Shown: positions 16,463 to 26,995 of the stretch, one piece after another
How positions within the stretch are numbered: the first letter of the stretch is position 1
Layout of the letters: every line of letters begins with the position of its first letter
From: Hyphomicrobium sp.
Lineage (GTDB): Bacteria; Pseudomonadota; Alphaproteobacteria; Rhizobiales; Hyphomicrobiaceae
Assembly (NCBI GenBank): GCA_030148725.1
Contig: JASBSU010000057.1
Span: 1 to 64,000, forward strand
DNA length: 64,000 nucleotides
Direction: 5' to 3'
The notes under the pieces: model-generated
The model's database searches: none
Told to the model about the DNA's origin: nothing
What the model saw: only the letters and a program-made list of their open reading frames with translations
Position numbers and translations under genes: made by a program

Positions 16463-17590
16463 ATGCGACAGTTTCCAATCGAGCGCCTGCGCGCGCAGAT
16501 CGCCGCCGAAGAGATCGAGTCTGACGCAGCGCAGCTTGGCGTGGCGCAAAAGCTCGATGCGCTCGCCCACCAGTTATCAGATTGGCGGCCGAAGCGTCCG
16601 GGACTGCTTTCGCTGCTCTCACGGTCGAACGGGGATGCGCCGCGCGGGCTTTACATTCACGGCGAGGTCGGTCGCGGGAAGACCATGCTGATGGACCTGT
16701 TCTACGCGTGCGCGCCGTACACTCCGAAGCTCCGCAGCCATTTCCATGAGTTCATGGCGGATGTGCACGAGCGGATCGCGAAAGCCCGGCGCGAGGTGGA
16801 TGGCGATCCCATTCCCCACGTCGCGCAGGGGATCGCCGGCGAGGCCGGGCTTTTGTGCTTCGATGAGCTGCAGGTCACGGACATCGCCGATGCGATGATC
16901 CTCGGGCGGTTGTTCAAGCATCTGTTCGCGCGACAAGTGGTCGTGGTGGCGACGTCGAACGCAGCGCCGGAGCAGCTTTATGCAAACGGCCTCAACCGGC
17001 AGCTCTTCCTGCCGTTCATCGATCTCATCGGCGCGCACATGGATGTGGCGGAGCTGAAATCGGCCAAGGACTATCGGCTGGAGAAGCTGGCAGGGCAGCC
17101 GCTCTATTTCTCGCCGGCCGATGCGCACGCCACCTCAGAGCTCGATGCGCACTGGGACAGGCTGACCGGCCGGCATCGGGGCGAGGCCGAGGTGCTGGAG
17201 GTGAAGGGGCGAAAGGTGACCGTGCCCCTGGCGTCGATGGGCGTGGCGCGGTTCGATTTCAGCGATCTGTGCGAGGCTCCCCTGGGAGCGGTCGATTACC
17301 TGCGGATCGCGCACACGTATCATACGGTGCTTATCGACCGGATCCCGGTGATGGCGCGCGAGCGGAGGGACGCGGTGCGCCGGTTCATCAACCTCATCGA
17401 CACCCTCTACGACAATAAGGTGTGCCTCATCGCGTCGGCGGCGGCAGAGCCGGATGCGCTTTGTCTCGATGACGCCGGGGCAAAGGCCTTTCAGCGGACG
17501 GCATCGCGGCTGATCGAGATGCGGAGCGCGGAATATCTCGAAGGCAGGGCCGCGCGGGGGCAATCCGTGGCGGATTCGGTGCCGGACTAA
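16463..17590 (+). CDS. zapE: Cell division protein ZapE (AFG1-like ATPase)
   Basis: 375-residue P-loop ATPase. Walker A is GLYIHGEVGRGKTMLMDLF (about residues 63-81), Walker B is LLCFDELQVTDIADA, and a sensor-like VVVVATSNAAPEQLYANGLNR follows. This is the AFG1/ZapE family, which in bacteria associates with the division ring under stress and in mitochondria acts in protein quality control. ATG 16463 was chosen; an in-frame TTG lies at 16454. Its position upstream of mdh-sucCDAB is common in Hyphomicrobiales. Confidence 0.92.
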   Translation: MRQFPIERLRAQIAAEEIESDAAQLGVAQKLDALAHQLSDWRPKRPGLLSLLSRSNGDAPRGLYIHGEVGRGKTMLMDLFYACAPYTPKLRSHFHEFMADVHERIAKARREVDGDPIPHVAQGIAGEAGLLCFDELQVTDIADAMILGRLFKHLFARQVVVVATSNAAPEQLYANGLNRQLFLPFIDLIGAHMDVAELKSAKDYRLEKLAGQPLYFSPADAHATSELDAHWDRLTGRHRGEAEVLEVKGRKVTVPLASMGVARFDFSDLCEAPLGAVDYLRIAHTYHTVLIDRIPVMARERRDAVRRFINLIDTLYDNKVCLIASAAAEPDALCLDDAGAKAFQRTASRLIEMRSAEYLEGRAARGQSVADSVPD

Positions 17591-17594
17591 GGTC

Positions 17595-18464
17595 CTACGG
17601 TCGCGGCGAGATGCTGCCCGTGGCGTCGGGGAAATGCAGCGGCTGGGGATTGGGGCCTGCGCGCTTGGTGCCGATCCCGAACGGCCAGCTCCCATCCGGC
17701 CCAGCAGGTTCGGGCTGCGCGGCGGTGGTCGTGTCGGCGGCGCCAGTGGTCGCGAAGCGCTGGGTTGCAGGTCGCGCTCCATAGAGAGCGACGGCGCCTT
17801 GGATATCGCCCTGCTGCAGTCCGACGTGCTTCTCATCATAACGGTACGACATGAGCTGGCCGGATGCGCTGGGGTGGTCGAGACCGATGGCGTGGCCGAT
17901 TTCGTGCGCCATCGTGTAGCGAAGGTCGTAGACGCCGAGGCGGCCGTCGAAGCCGATCTTCCAGGGCTGCTTCGGGTTGAGGCAGATCAGCGAGCGGCCG
18001 ATGGTCTTCTTGGCGTTACCGGCGACGGGCTTCAGCTCGACATTGGTGAAGGCTCGCCCGAGGGGTACGGCTTGCGCCCCGATGACGATGCCGGCGGTGG
18101 TCGGGTCGCGCGTCTCACGGAACTTGATGTCGGCGACCTTTTCCCACATGCGGAACGCGGCGGCGACCTCGGCGCGGAATGCCTCAGTGCTGATATGGGA
18201 AGGCTCATAGGCGCGTTCGGGTGGAAGCATGGAGGCGCAGTTGCGCGCGCCGGGCGTTTCAACGCGATCCGTCGCGAGCGCGTATGTCACGACGGGGGTC
18301 CGTGCGATGGCGGAGTCCTGCCACTTCACCTGCTGGCTTTCGAGATTGAGCAGGCGAAAGCCCATAAAGGTCACCGGCTCCTTTGCGCCGGCAGCACCGG
18401 CGAGCAGCGACAATCCAGTGGCCAGAACGGCCAGTCGTTTGGCTCGCAACGTCCCTCCCAACAC
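17595..18464 (-). CDS. Secreted matrixin-like zinc metalloprotease
   Basis: 289 residues. The N-terminal signal peptide is LAVLATGLSLLAGAAGAKE. The zinc-binding helix is complete: AHEIGHAIGLDHP (HExGHxxGxxH, about residues 190-201), followed by a Met-turn-like LMSY. A Pro/Thr-rich tail follows. This matches M10-type matrixin domains of exported bacterial proteases. The start is uncertain: the called codon at 18464 is GTG and a downstream TTG preceded by GGGAGGG is an alternative. It is convergent with zapE (4-nt gap) and divergent from mdh. Confidence 0.8.
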   Translation of the reverse strand: MLGGTLRAKRLAVLATGLSLLAGAAGAKEPVTFMGFRLLNLESQQVKWQDSAIARTPVVTYALATDRVETPGARNCASMLPPERAYEPSHISTEAFRAEVAAAFRMWEKVADIKFRETRDPTTAGIVIGAQAVPLGRAFTNVELKPVAGNAKKTIGRSLICLNPKQPWKIGFDGRLGVYDLRYTMAHEIGHAIGLDHPSASGQLMSYRYDEKHVGLQQGDIQGAVALYGARPATQRFATTGAADTTTAAQPEPAGPDGSWPFGIGTKRAGPNPQPLHFPDATGSISPRP

Positions 18465-18665
18465 CTGCGCTGTGGCAGGCCCCTTGCTCCCTCAAACCCT
18501 CTTCAGCCCAGCGGACGGCGACCAAATCCGCGCCTCATGTGTTGGCATAAAGTGCCTGACGTCCGGGCTTTCCCTGTTCCGGGGGCTAGTCTAAACGTAG
18601 TCGTGACCGAGTTGTGGCAGGCGGCAAGACCCGCGGGGCAAAGCCGCACAAATCAATTTCCATAG

Positions 18666-19652
<987 letters not shown>

Positions 19653-19692
19653 GCCCGATCCGCGGAATCGCCAGACAGAGAGGGAGCACGGC

Positions 19693-20892
19693 ATGAACAT
19701 CCACGAGCACCAGGCCAAGGAATTGCTGCACCGGTTCGGCATCCCGACGCCCCAGGGGTTCGCGGCGTTCTCCGTGAGGGAGGCCGGGGAAGCCACGCAG
19801 CAGCTCTCCGGCCCGGTCTACGTCGTGAAGGCGCAGATCCACGCGGGCGGTCGCGGCAAGGGTAAGTTCAAGGAGGCTTCGGCGGGCGATAAAGGCGGCG
19901 TGCGTCTCGCCAAGTCGCGTGCCGAGGTACAGGCGTTCGCGGAGCAGATGCTCGGCGCGACGCTTGTAACCGTGCAGACCGGGCCGGACGGGAAGGCCGT
20001 AAACCGGCTCTATGTTACGGACGGCGTCGAAATAGACCGCGAGCTGTACCTTTCCGCACTGGTCGATCGGACGACGTCGCGCGTGGCGTTCGTGGCGAGC
20101 GCCGAAGGCGGCGTCGACATCGAGAAGGTGGCGCACGAAACGCCGGAGAAGATCATCTCCGTCACCATCGATCCTGCGAGCGGTTACATGCCGTTTCACG
20201 GACGGCGCATCGCGTTTGCGCTGGGGCTCAAGGGCAAGCAGATCGCGCAATGCGTGAAGCTGGTTGGCGATCTCTACAACCTCGTGCTCGCCAAAGACAT
20301 GAGCATGCTGGAGATCAATCCGCTGATCACGACGAAGAGCGGCGAGCTTTCGTGCCTCGACGCCAAGATGAGCTTCGATTCCAACGCGCTCTACCGGCAC
20401 CCGGATATCGTGCAGATGCGCGACCTCAGCGAAGAGGATCCGGCAGAGGTCGAGGCTTCCAAGTACGATCTTTCCTACGTGAAACTCGACGGTTCGATCG
20501 GCTGCATGGTGAATGGTGCCGGTCTCGCCATGGCGACGATGGACATCATCAAGCTCTATGGCGCGGAGCCGGCAAACTTCCTCGACGTCGGCGGCGGCGC
20601 CTCGAAAGAGAAGGTGCAGGCGGCGTTCAAGATCATCCTGTCCGATCCGGCCGTGAAGGGCATCCTGGTCAACATCTTCGGCGGCATCATGCGCTGTGAC
20701 ATCATCGCGGAGGGCGTCGTTGCGGCGGCGCGCGAGATGGGCATCACGGTGCCGCTGGTGGTGCGACTCGAAGGCACCAACGTCGAACTCGGCAAGAAGA
20801 TCATGGCCGAGAGCGGCCTCAAGATCGTGCCGGCCGACGACCTCGACGACGCGGCCAAGAAGATCACCGCGGCGGTGAAGGCGGCGGGTTAG
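19693..20892 (+). CDS. sucC: Succinate-CoA ligase (ADP-forming) subunit beta
   Basis: 399 residues. [18 protein letters not shown] is the standard start. The ATP-grasp domain carries [15 protein letters not shown], and the C-terminal CoA-ligase domain has the nucleotide-loop [18 protein letters not shown] and [14 protein letters not shown]. With SucD it converts succinyl-CoA to succinate with substrate-level phosphorylation. A 241-nt non-coding gap separates it from sucD, unusually long for a pair whose genes normally abut. Confidence 0.97.
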   Translation: MNIHEHQAKELLHRFGIPTPQGFAAFSVREAGEATQQLSGPVYVVKAQIHAGGRGKGKFKEASAGDKGGVRLAKSRAEVQAFAEQMLGATLVTVQTGPDGKAVNRLYVTDGVEIDRELYLSALVDRTTSRVAFVASAEGGVDIEKVAHETPEKIISVTIDPASGYMPFHGRRIAFALGLKGKQIAQCVKLVGDLYNLVLAKDMSMLEINPLITTKSGELSCLDAKMSFDSNALYRHPDIVQMRDLSEEDPAEVEASKYDLSYVKLDGSIGCMVNGAGLAMATMDIIKLYGAEPANFLDVGGGASKEKVQAAFKIILSDPAVKGILVNIFGGIMRCDIIAEGVVAAAREMGITVPLVVRLEGTNVELGKKIMAESGLKIVPADDLDDAAKKITAAVKAAG

Positions 20893-21133
20893 TTTCTGCT
20901 GACGCAGGCCCAGAGAAGCTCGGTAGGCGGCAAGCGTCGCGCCCGGGCACCCGTGACGTATTGTTTTCGGGGGTGGCTGGGGCTCACGGCGCGACTGGGA
21001 ATGATCGCGGTCAGGCCTATGTGCTGCCGATTGCGGCAAGTGGCCCAAAAGTCTGTCTTGATGCAGTGCAAAAATGGGCCCAAAGAGGAACCCAGACGGC
21101 AGGGCGCTGGGCTCGGTCGCAGCGGGCGACGAC

Positions 21134-22060
21134 ATGGCAATTCTCGTAGACAAATCCACGAAGGTCATCTGTCAGGGCATCACGGGCAGCCAGGGCACGT
21201 TTCACACCAAGCAGGCGATGGCCTACGGGACCAAGATTGTCGGCGGCGTGACGCCCGGTAAGGGCGGCTCTAAGCACCCCGACGAGGAACTGGCTGGCGT
21301 GCCGTTGTTCGATACGGTTGCCGAGGCGGTCGCGGCGACGGGTGCGGACGCGACGTCGATCTACGTGCCACCACCGTTTGCGGCCGATGCCATCCTCGAA
21401 GCCATCGACGCGGAAATCCCATTCATCGTGGCCATCACCGAGGGCATTCCGGTGCTCGACATGGTGCGCGTGAAGCGGGCGCTGCAGGGTTCCAAGTCGC
21501 GCCTGCTCGGGCCCAACTGTCCGGGCATCCTTACGCCCAACGAATGCAAGATCGGCATCATGCCGGGCAACATCTTCAAGGCGGGCCGTGTCGGCATCGT
21601 TTCGCGCTCGGGCACGCTGACGTACGAAGCGGTGAAGCAGACGTCGGATGCGGGCCTCGGCCAGTCAACGGCGGTTGGCATCGGTGGCGATCCGGTGAAG
21701 GGCCTCGAGTTCATCGAGGTGCTGGAGATGTTCCTCGCAGATCCCGAAACCGATTCCATCATCATGATCGGCGAGATCGGTGGGTCGGCTGAGGAAGACG
21801 CTGCAGAATTCATAAAATCCGAAGCAAAGAAGGGCCGCGCGAAACCGATGGCCGGCTTCATCGCCGGATCGACGGCGCCTCCGGGGCGCCGCATGGGCCA
21901 CGCCGGCGCCATCATTTCGGGGGGCAAGGGCAAGGCTGAAGACAAGTTCGAGGCCATGCGGGCGGCCGGCATCGCGATTGCGCCGAGCCCGGCGGCTCTC
22001 GGCACTACTCTTTTGGATGTTCTGAAGTCGCGTTCTAAACCTGCCAAAGTTGCCGGGTAG
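21134..22060 (+). CDS. sucD: Succinate-CoA ligase subunit alpha
   Basis: 308 residues. The CoA-binding N-domain is [20 protein letters not shown], followed by [19 protein letters not shown]. The phosphorylated active-site His is in [26 protein letters not shown] and the glycine-rich segments are all intact. ATG 21134 is the family start; the reading frame is open upstream to 21074 without homology. The Shine-Dalgarno sequence is weak. Confidence 0.97.
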   Translation: MAILVDKSTKVICQGITGSQGTFHTKQAMAYGTKIVGGVTPGKGGSKHPDEELAGVPLFDTVAEAVAATGADATSIYVPPPFAADAILEAIDAEIPFIVAITEGIPVLDMVRVKRALQGSKSRLLGPNCPGILTPNECKIGIMPGNIFKAGRVGIVSRSGTLTYEAVKQTSDAGLGQSTAVGIGGDPVKGLEFIEVLEMFLADPETDSIIMIGEIGGSAEEDAAEFIKSEAKKGRAKPMAGFIAGSTAPPGRRMGHAGAIISGGKGKAEDKFEAMRAAGIAIAPSPAALGTTLLDVLKSRSKPAKVAG

Positions 22061-22161
22061 GCATATGCTGCATTGCACACCATATTTCCGGCGGACTGCG
22101 CGCTCCCCCCAGAACTGATTTCGGCGCCACGTCCTCGCTGCATCAACAGGCGTTGAGGCCA

Positions 22162-25128
22162 ATGACCCGCAATCCCCTGAACGAAGCGTTCTCGCGTACC
22201 TCGTTTCTCAGCGGCGCGAATGCCGCTTATGTCGAGGACATGCAGGCCGAGTACGAGCGCAACCCGGGCTCGGTCAGCGACGAGTGGCGGCATTTCTTCG
22301 AGAGTCTGAAGGAGGAACGCGGCGGCTCCGGCAATGGCGAGCGCGGACCGTCGTGGGGCGTTCCCGCGCCGGAACTGCTCGAAAACGGCGAGATCGTCTC
22401 GGCGTTGACCGGCGAGTATGAAGCTGCGGCCCGCGACCTGCGCACCAATCTGCAAGCGCGCACGCACCAGCTCGGTTTCGAGCTGACGCCGGCGGCCTCA
22501 CAACGCGCCACGCAGGATTCTATCCGCGCGCTGATGCTGATCCGCGCCTATCGCGTGATGGGGCATCTGGCGGCGGACCTCGATCCGCTCGGCCTTGCAG
22601 ATCGCAAGGTACATCGCGAGCTGAAGCCGGAAACCTACGGGTTCACTGACGCCGACCTCGACCGGCCCATCTTCATCGATCGGATGCTCGGTCTCGAAAC
22701 GGCTTCGATGCGGCAGATCGTGCGCATCCTGCGCCGCACGTACTGCCGGCACATCGGCGTGCAGTTCATGCACATCACCAGCCCGGCGCAGAAGGCTTGG
22801 ATCCAGGATCGCATTGAGGGCGAAGAAAAAGACGTCAGCTTCACGCCGGAAGGCAAGCGCGCCATCCTCAACAAGCTGATCGAGACGGAGACGTTCGAGA
22901 AGTTCTGTGAGGTGAAGTACACCGGCACGAAGCGCTTCGGTATCGACGGCGGCGAGTCGATGGTGCCGGCGCTGGAGCAGATCATCAAGCGCGGCGGCCA
23001 ACTCGGGGTCAAAGAGATCGTCATCGGCATGGCGCATCGCGGGCGGCTCAATGTGCTCGCGAACGTCATGGCCAAGCCGCATCGCGCGATCTTCCATGAG
23101 TTCAAGGGCGGCTCGTTCAAGCCCGATGACGTCGAGGGCTCGGGTGACGTGAAGTATCATCTTGGTGCTTCGTCGGACCGCGCGTTCGACGGCAACAACG
23201 TTCACCTTTCGCTGACGGCCAATCCCTCGCATCTGGAAATCGTCGATCCGGTGGTGCTGGGCAAGGTGCGGGCCAAGCAGGATCAGCGCGGATGCGCTGC
23301 CGGCGAGCGTACGCCGGTGCTGCCGCTGCTCATTCACGGCGATGCGGCGTTCGCAGGGCAGGGCGTGGTTGCCGAGTGCTTCGGATTGTCGGGCCTCAAG
23401 GGGCATCGCACCGGCGGCTCGATCCACTTCATCATCAACAACCAGATCGGGTTCACGACCAACCCGCGGCTGTCGCGCTCCTCGCCGTACTGCTCGGACG
23501 TCGCGCGCATGATCGAAGCGCCGATCTTCCACGTGAACGGCGATGATCCCGAAGCGGTGGTGCACGTTGCGAAGATCGCGACCGAGTTCCGGCAGAAGTT
23601 CCAGAAGCCGGTGGTCATCGACATGTTCTGCTACCGGCGCTACGGCCACAACGAGGCCGACGAGCCGATGTTCACGCAGCCGTTGATGTACAAGGCGATC
23701 AAGTCGCATCCGACGGTGATCGACATCTACTCCAAGCGGCTCGCGGAGGAGGGCGTTGTTCCTCCGGAGGACAGCCAGCGCATGCAGGCGAGTTTCCGGA
23801 CGCACCTCGAAGACGAATTCACGACCGCCGACAATTTCCGCCCCAACAAGGCCGATTGGCTCGACGGTCGCTGGGCGGGCATGGGCTTTGCCGAGGACGA
23901 TGCGCGGCGCGGCGACACCGGCGTCGACATCGAGCGCCTCAAGATCATCGGCCGGCGCGTTACATCGATTCCGCCAGATTTCAACGCCCACAAGGTGGTG
24001 CGGCGCCTGCTCGAACGGCGGCGCGAGATGGTCGACACGGGCGAGGGTATCGACTGGGCGATGGCCGAGCACCTGGCGTTCGGCGCGCTGCTCTCGGAAG
24101 GTTTTCCGGTTCGGCTGTCGGGCCAGGATTCAGAGCGCGGAACGTTTTCGCAGCGCCACTCGGTGCTGATCGATCAGGAAACGGAGCGCCGCTGGACGCC
24201 GCTCAAGCATGTCGCCAACGACCAGGCGAAGTTCGAGGTCATCAACTCGATGCTGTCGGAGGAAGCGGTGCTCGGTTTCGAGTACGGCTATTCGCTGGCG
24301 GAGCCGAATGCGCTCGTGATGTGGGAGGCGCAGTTCGGTGACTTCGCGAACGGCGCTCAGGTGGTGTTCGACCAGTTCATCTCATCGGGCGAGCGCAAAT
24401 GGCTGCGCATGTCCGGCCTCGTGTGCCTGCTGCCGCACGGCTATGAAGGCCAGGGGCCTGAGCACTCGTCGGCGCGGCTGGAGCGTTACCTGCAATTGTG
24501 CGCCGAAGACAATTGGCAGGTGGCGAACGTCACGACGCCCGCGAACTATTTCCACATCCTGCGGCGGCAGCTGAAGCGCAAGTTCCGCAAGCCGCTGATC
24601 CTGATGACGCCGAAGTCGCTGCTGCGCCACAAGCGCGTGATCTCGCCGCTCAGCGATATGGCGCTTGGGACGACGTTCCATCGCCTTCTGTGGGACGATG
24701 CCGAGCACAAGCCGAGCGAGAAGATCAAGCTCGTCTCGGACGAGAAGATCAAGCGCGTGGTCCTGTGCTCCGGCAAGGTCTATTACGACCTTTACGATGC
24801 ACGCGAGGCGGCCGGCATCGACGACGTCTACATATTACGCGTCGAGCAGCTCTATCCATTCCCGGCACGCGCATTGATGCACGAACTCGCGCGTTTCCCG
24901 CAGGCGGAGATGGTGTGGTGCCAGGAAGAGCCCAAGAACATGGGTGCCTGGAGCTTCATCGAGCCGAACCTGACGTGGGTTCTGGAGCGCGTGAATGCTG
25001 CACACAAGCGGCCGTTCTACGCGGGGCGGCCGGCATCGGCATCGACGGCGACGGGACAATTGTCGCGACACCTCAACGAGCAGAAGACCCTTGTCGAGGC
25101 GGCACTGACGGGGCAGGCGAGCGGCTGA
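22162..25128 (+). CDS. sucA: 2-oxoglutarate dehydrogenase E1 component
   Basis: 988-residue thiamine-diphosphate enzyme, the decarboxylating subunit of the 2-oxoglutarate dehydrogenase complex. It has the N-terminal lipoyl-partner region (SFLSGANAAYVEDMQAEY), the active-site MAHRGRLNVLANVMAKP, the TPP-binding GDAAFAGQGVVAECFGLS through IINNQIGFTT, and the C-terminal transketolase-like segments (GYSLAEPNALVMWEAQFGDF and PHGYEGQGPEHSSARLERYLQ). ATG 22162 has GAGG close by. Length is typical. It follows sucD by 101 nt and precedes sucB by 43 nt. Confidence 0.98.
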   Translation: MTRNPLNEAFSRTSFLSGANAAYVEDMQAEYERNPGSVSDEWRHFFESLKEERGGSGNGERGPSWGVPAPELLENGEIVSALTGEYEAAARDLRTNLQARTHQLGFELTPAASQRATQDSIRALMLIRAYRVMGHLAADLDPLGLADRKVHRELKPETYGFTDADLDRPIFIDRMLGLETASMRQIVRILRRTYCRHIGVQFMHITSPAQKAWIQDRIEGEEKDVSFTPEGKRAILNKLIETETFEKFCEVKYTGTKRFGIDGGESMVPALEQIIKRGGQLGVKEIVIGMAHRGRLNVLANVMAKPHRAIFHEFKGGSFKPDDVEGSGDVKYHLGASSDRAFDGNNVHLSLTANPSHLEIVDPVVLGKVRAKQDQRGCAAGERTPVLPLLIHGDAAFAGQGVVAECFGLSGLKGHRTGGSIHFIINNQIGFTTNPRLSRSSPYCSDVARMIEAPIFHVNGDDPEAVVHVAKIATEFRQKFQKPVVIDMFCYRRYGHNEADEPMFTQPLMYKAIKSHPTVIDIYSKRLAEEGVVPPEDSQRMQASFRTHLEDEFTTADNFRPNKADWLDGRWAGMGFAEDDARRGDTGVDIERLKIIGRRVTSIPPDFNAHKVVRRLLERRREMVDTGEGIDWAMAEHLAFGALLSEGFPVRLSGQDSERGTFSQRHSVLIDQETERRWTPLKHVANDQAKFEVINSMLSEEAVLGFEYGYSLAEPNALVMWEAQFGDFANGAQVVFDQFISSGERKWLRMSGLVCLLPHGYEGQGPEHSSARLERYLQLCAEDNWQVANVTTPANYFHILRRQLKRKFRKPLILMTPKSLLRHKRVISPLSDMALGTTFHRLLWDDAEHKPSEKIKLVSDEKIKRVVLCSGKVYYDLYDAREAAGIDDVYILRVEQLYPFPARALMHELARFPQAEMVWCQEEPKNMGAWSFIEPNLTWVLERVNAAHKRPFYAGRPASASTATGQLSRHLNEQKTLVEAALTGQASG

Positions 25129-25171
25129 GCCTTGCCGCCTAAACAAGATTTGACGGGGAGCGAGACGAGAG

Positions 25172-26467
25172 ATGGCAACCGAAATTCGTGTACCGACACT
25201 CGGCGAGAGCGTCACCGAGGCGATCGTCGGCAAGTGGTTCAAGAAGTCGGGCGATGCCGTCAAAGTCGATGAGCCGCTGGTCGAACTCGAAACCGACAAA
25301 GTGACGGTGGAGGTTCCTGCGCCCGTGTCCGGTGTGCTCGAGGACATCAAGGTGACGGAAGGTCAAACCGTTGCTGTCGGTGCCCTGCTGGGCGCGATCG
25401 CAAATGGTGCCGCCGCAGCAGCGCCCGCGAAATCGGAGAAGCCCGCATCGCAGCCGAAAGCCGAAGCTGCCGCTGCGTCCGCAAAGCCCGCCGCGCCGGC
25501 CAAGGCTGAAACCGACATGCCGCCAAGCCCGGCTGCTCGCAAGAAGCTTGCTGAGGCCGGCGTCGATGCAGCTGACGTCGCCGGCTCGGGCAAGCGTGGT
25601 CAGGTGCTGAAGGAGGATGTCCCGGAGACCAAAGCCAAGGCGCCGGAGCCGGCCAAAGCGTCCGCGCCCGCGAGCGCTCCGGCCGCAGCGTCTTCGCCGA
25701 CGCGCGGATTGGCGCCTCTTCCGGTCCCGATGCAGCAGCTGCGCGTGCCGTCGGCGCCGAACGATGCGGCGCGCGAGGAACGCGTGCGAATGACGCGCCT
25801 GCGCCAGACCATCGCGCAGCGTCTCAAGGATGCGCAGAACACAGCCGCGATGCTGACGACGTTCAATGACGTCGACATGAGTGCGGTGATGAAGCTGCGC
25901 AGCGAATACAAGGATCTCTTCGAAAAGCGCCACGGCGTGAAGCTCGGCTTCATGGGCTTCTTCGTGAAGGCGTGTCTGCAGGCGCTGAAGGAGATTCCCG
26001 CGGTCAACGCCGAGATCGACGGCGACGAGATCATCTACAAGAACTACTACCACATCGGCGTGGCGGTCGGCACGGAGCGCGGGCTCGTGGTGCCGGTGGT
26101 GCGTGAAGCAGATCGCATGAGCCTCGCCGAGATCGAGGGCCAGATCTCCGACTACGGCAAGCGCGCGCGCGACGGCAAGCTCGGTATCGACGAGATGCAG
26201 GGCGGCACGTTCACGATCACCAACGGCGGCGTCTATGGCTCGCTGATGTCGACGCCGATCCTCAATGCGCCGCAGTCCGGCATTCTCGGCATGCACCGTA
26301 TCGAGGAGCGTCCGGTGGTGCGCGACGGACAAATCGTTGCGCGGCCAATGATGTATCTCGCCCTCAGCTACGACCATCGCATCGTCGACGGCAAGGAGGC
26401 GGTGGCTTTCCTTGTTCGCGTCAAAGAATGCCTCGAAGATCCGCAGCGGTTTCTTCTGGAGCTCTGA
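25172..26467 (+). CDS. sucB: Dihydrolipoamide succinyltransferase (E2 of 2-oxoglutarate dehydrogenase)
   Basis: 431 residues in the usual order: one lipoyl domain (residues 1-77, lipoyl-lysine in [14 protein letters not shown]), an Ala/Pro/Lys-rich linker, the E1/E3-binding domain ([33 protein letters not shown]), a second flexible linker, and the catalytic core ending [17 protein letters not shown] with the active-site His and Asp. It transfers the succinyl group to CoA. It is part of the sucAB-lpdA cluster, with a small VOC gene between it and lpdA. Confidence 0.97.
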   Translation: MATEIRVPTLGESVTEAIVGKWFKKSGDAVKVDEPLVELETDKVTVEVPAPVSGVLEDIKVTEGQTVAVGALLGAIANGAAAAAPAKSEKPASQPKAEAAAASAKPAAPAKAETDMPPSPAARKKLAEAGVDAADVAGSGKRGQVLKEDVPETKAKAPEPAKASAPASAPAAASSPTRGLAPLPVPMQQLRVPSAPNDAAREERVRMTRLRQTIAQRLKDAQNTAAMLTTFNDVDMSAVMKLRSEYKDLFEKRHGVKLGFMGFFVKACLQALKEIPAVNAEIDGDEIIYKNYYHIGVAVGTERGLVVPVVREADRMSLAEIEGQISDYGKRARDGKLGIDEMQGGTFTITNGGVYGSLMSTPILNAPQSGILGMHRIEERPVVRDGQIVARPMMYLALSYDHRIVDGKEAVAFLVRVKECLEDPQRFLLEL

Positions 26468-26496
26468 GCCCTGGCTTGGCTAGGGCCTTCTGGTTC

Positions 26497-26539
26497 GTGC
26501 TTCTCGCCGGAAAACCGGTTCCCGTTTTTCCGGAAGCAC
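26497..26539. repeat. Intergenic imperfect palindrome (RIME-like)
   Basis: GTGCTTC and CCGGAAAAC on the left arm pair with GTTTTTCCGG and AAGCAC on the right arm around CGGTTCC. The sequence resembles short dispersed rhizobial palindromes of the RIME type that I recall. Only one copy was seen here. Confidence 0.5.
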
Positions 26540-26556
26540 TCTAGGGAGCATGCAGC

Positions 26557-26982
26557 ATGGCGGAGGCGGACATTTCTGCGATCGAGGTCTATTTGACGGT
26601 TGAGCACGCCTTGGCGGCTATCGCGTTCTACGAAAAGGCGTTTGGGGCAAAGGTCACGTACAAGGAACTTACCGAGGACGGCACACGCGTTCAGCACGCC
26701 TCGCTCGCTGCGTTCGGCGGACATTTCATGCTCTCAGACTATTTCCCCGACTACATCACCGATGTCGGCCCGCAGCCGTCAGGGGTCAAAGGCAACATGA
26801 CGGTGCAGATCAACCTCGCCTCGCCGCTGGAAGTCGATGGTGCCATCGCGCGTGCGGCAGGCGCGGGTGCTGTCGTCACGGCGCCGGCGGCCGATACTTT
26901 CTGGGTGATGCGCTACGGGCGCGTGCGCGACCCCTTCGGATACGTCTGGGCGTTCAGCGCGCCCCTTCCCCTCGGACCTTGA
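26557..26982 (+). CDS. VOC-superfamily (PhnB/glyoxalase-like) protein between sucB and lpdA
   Basis: 141 residues. Pattern: [25 protein letters not shown], a middle strand with [13 protein letters not shown], and the closing [16 protein letters not shown]. This matches the PhnB-like branch of VOC proteins, which often lack enzymatic metal ligands. Function unknown. It ends 13 nt before the lpdA start and is very probably cotranscribed with it. Confidence 0.85.
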   Translation: MAEADISAIEVYLTVEHALAAIAFYEKAFGAKVTYKELTEDGTRVQHASLAAFGGHFMLSDYFPDYITDVGPQPSGVKGNMTVQINLASPLEVDGAIARAAGAGAVVTAPAADTFWVMRYGRVRDPFGYVWAFSAPLPLGP

Positions 26983-26995
26983 ACGGAGAACGACC

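Noticed and set aside
22498-24072. 524-codon minus-strand frame opposite sucA
   Set aside because: Same kind of shadow frame; the plus-strand sequence is unmistakable E1.
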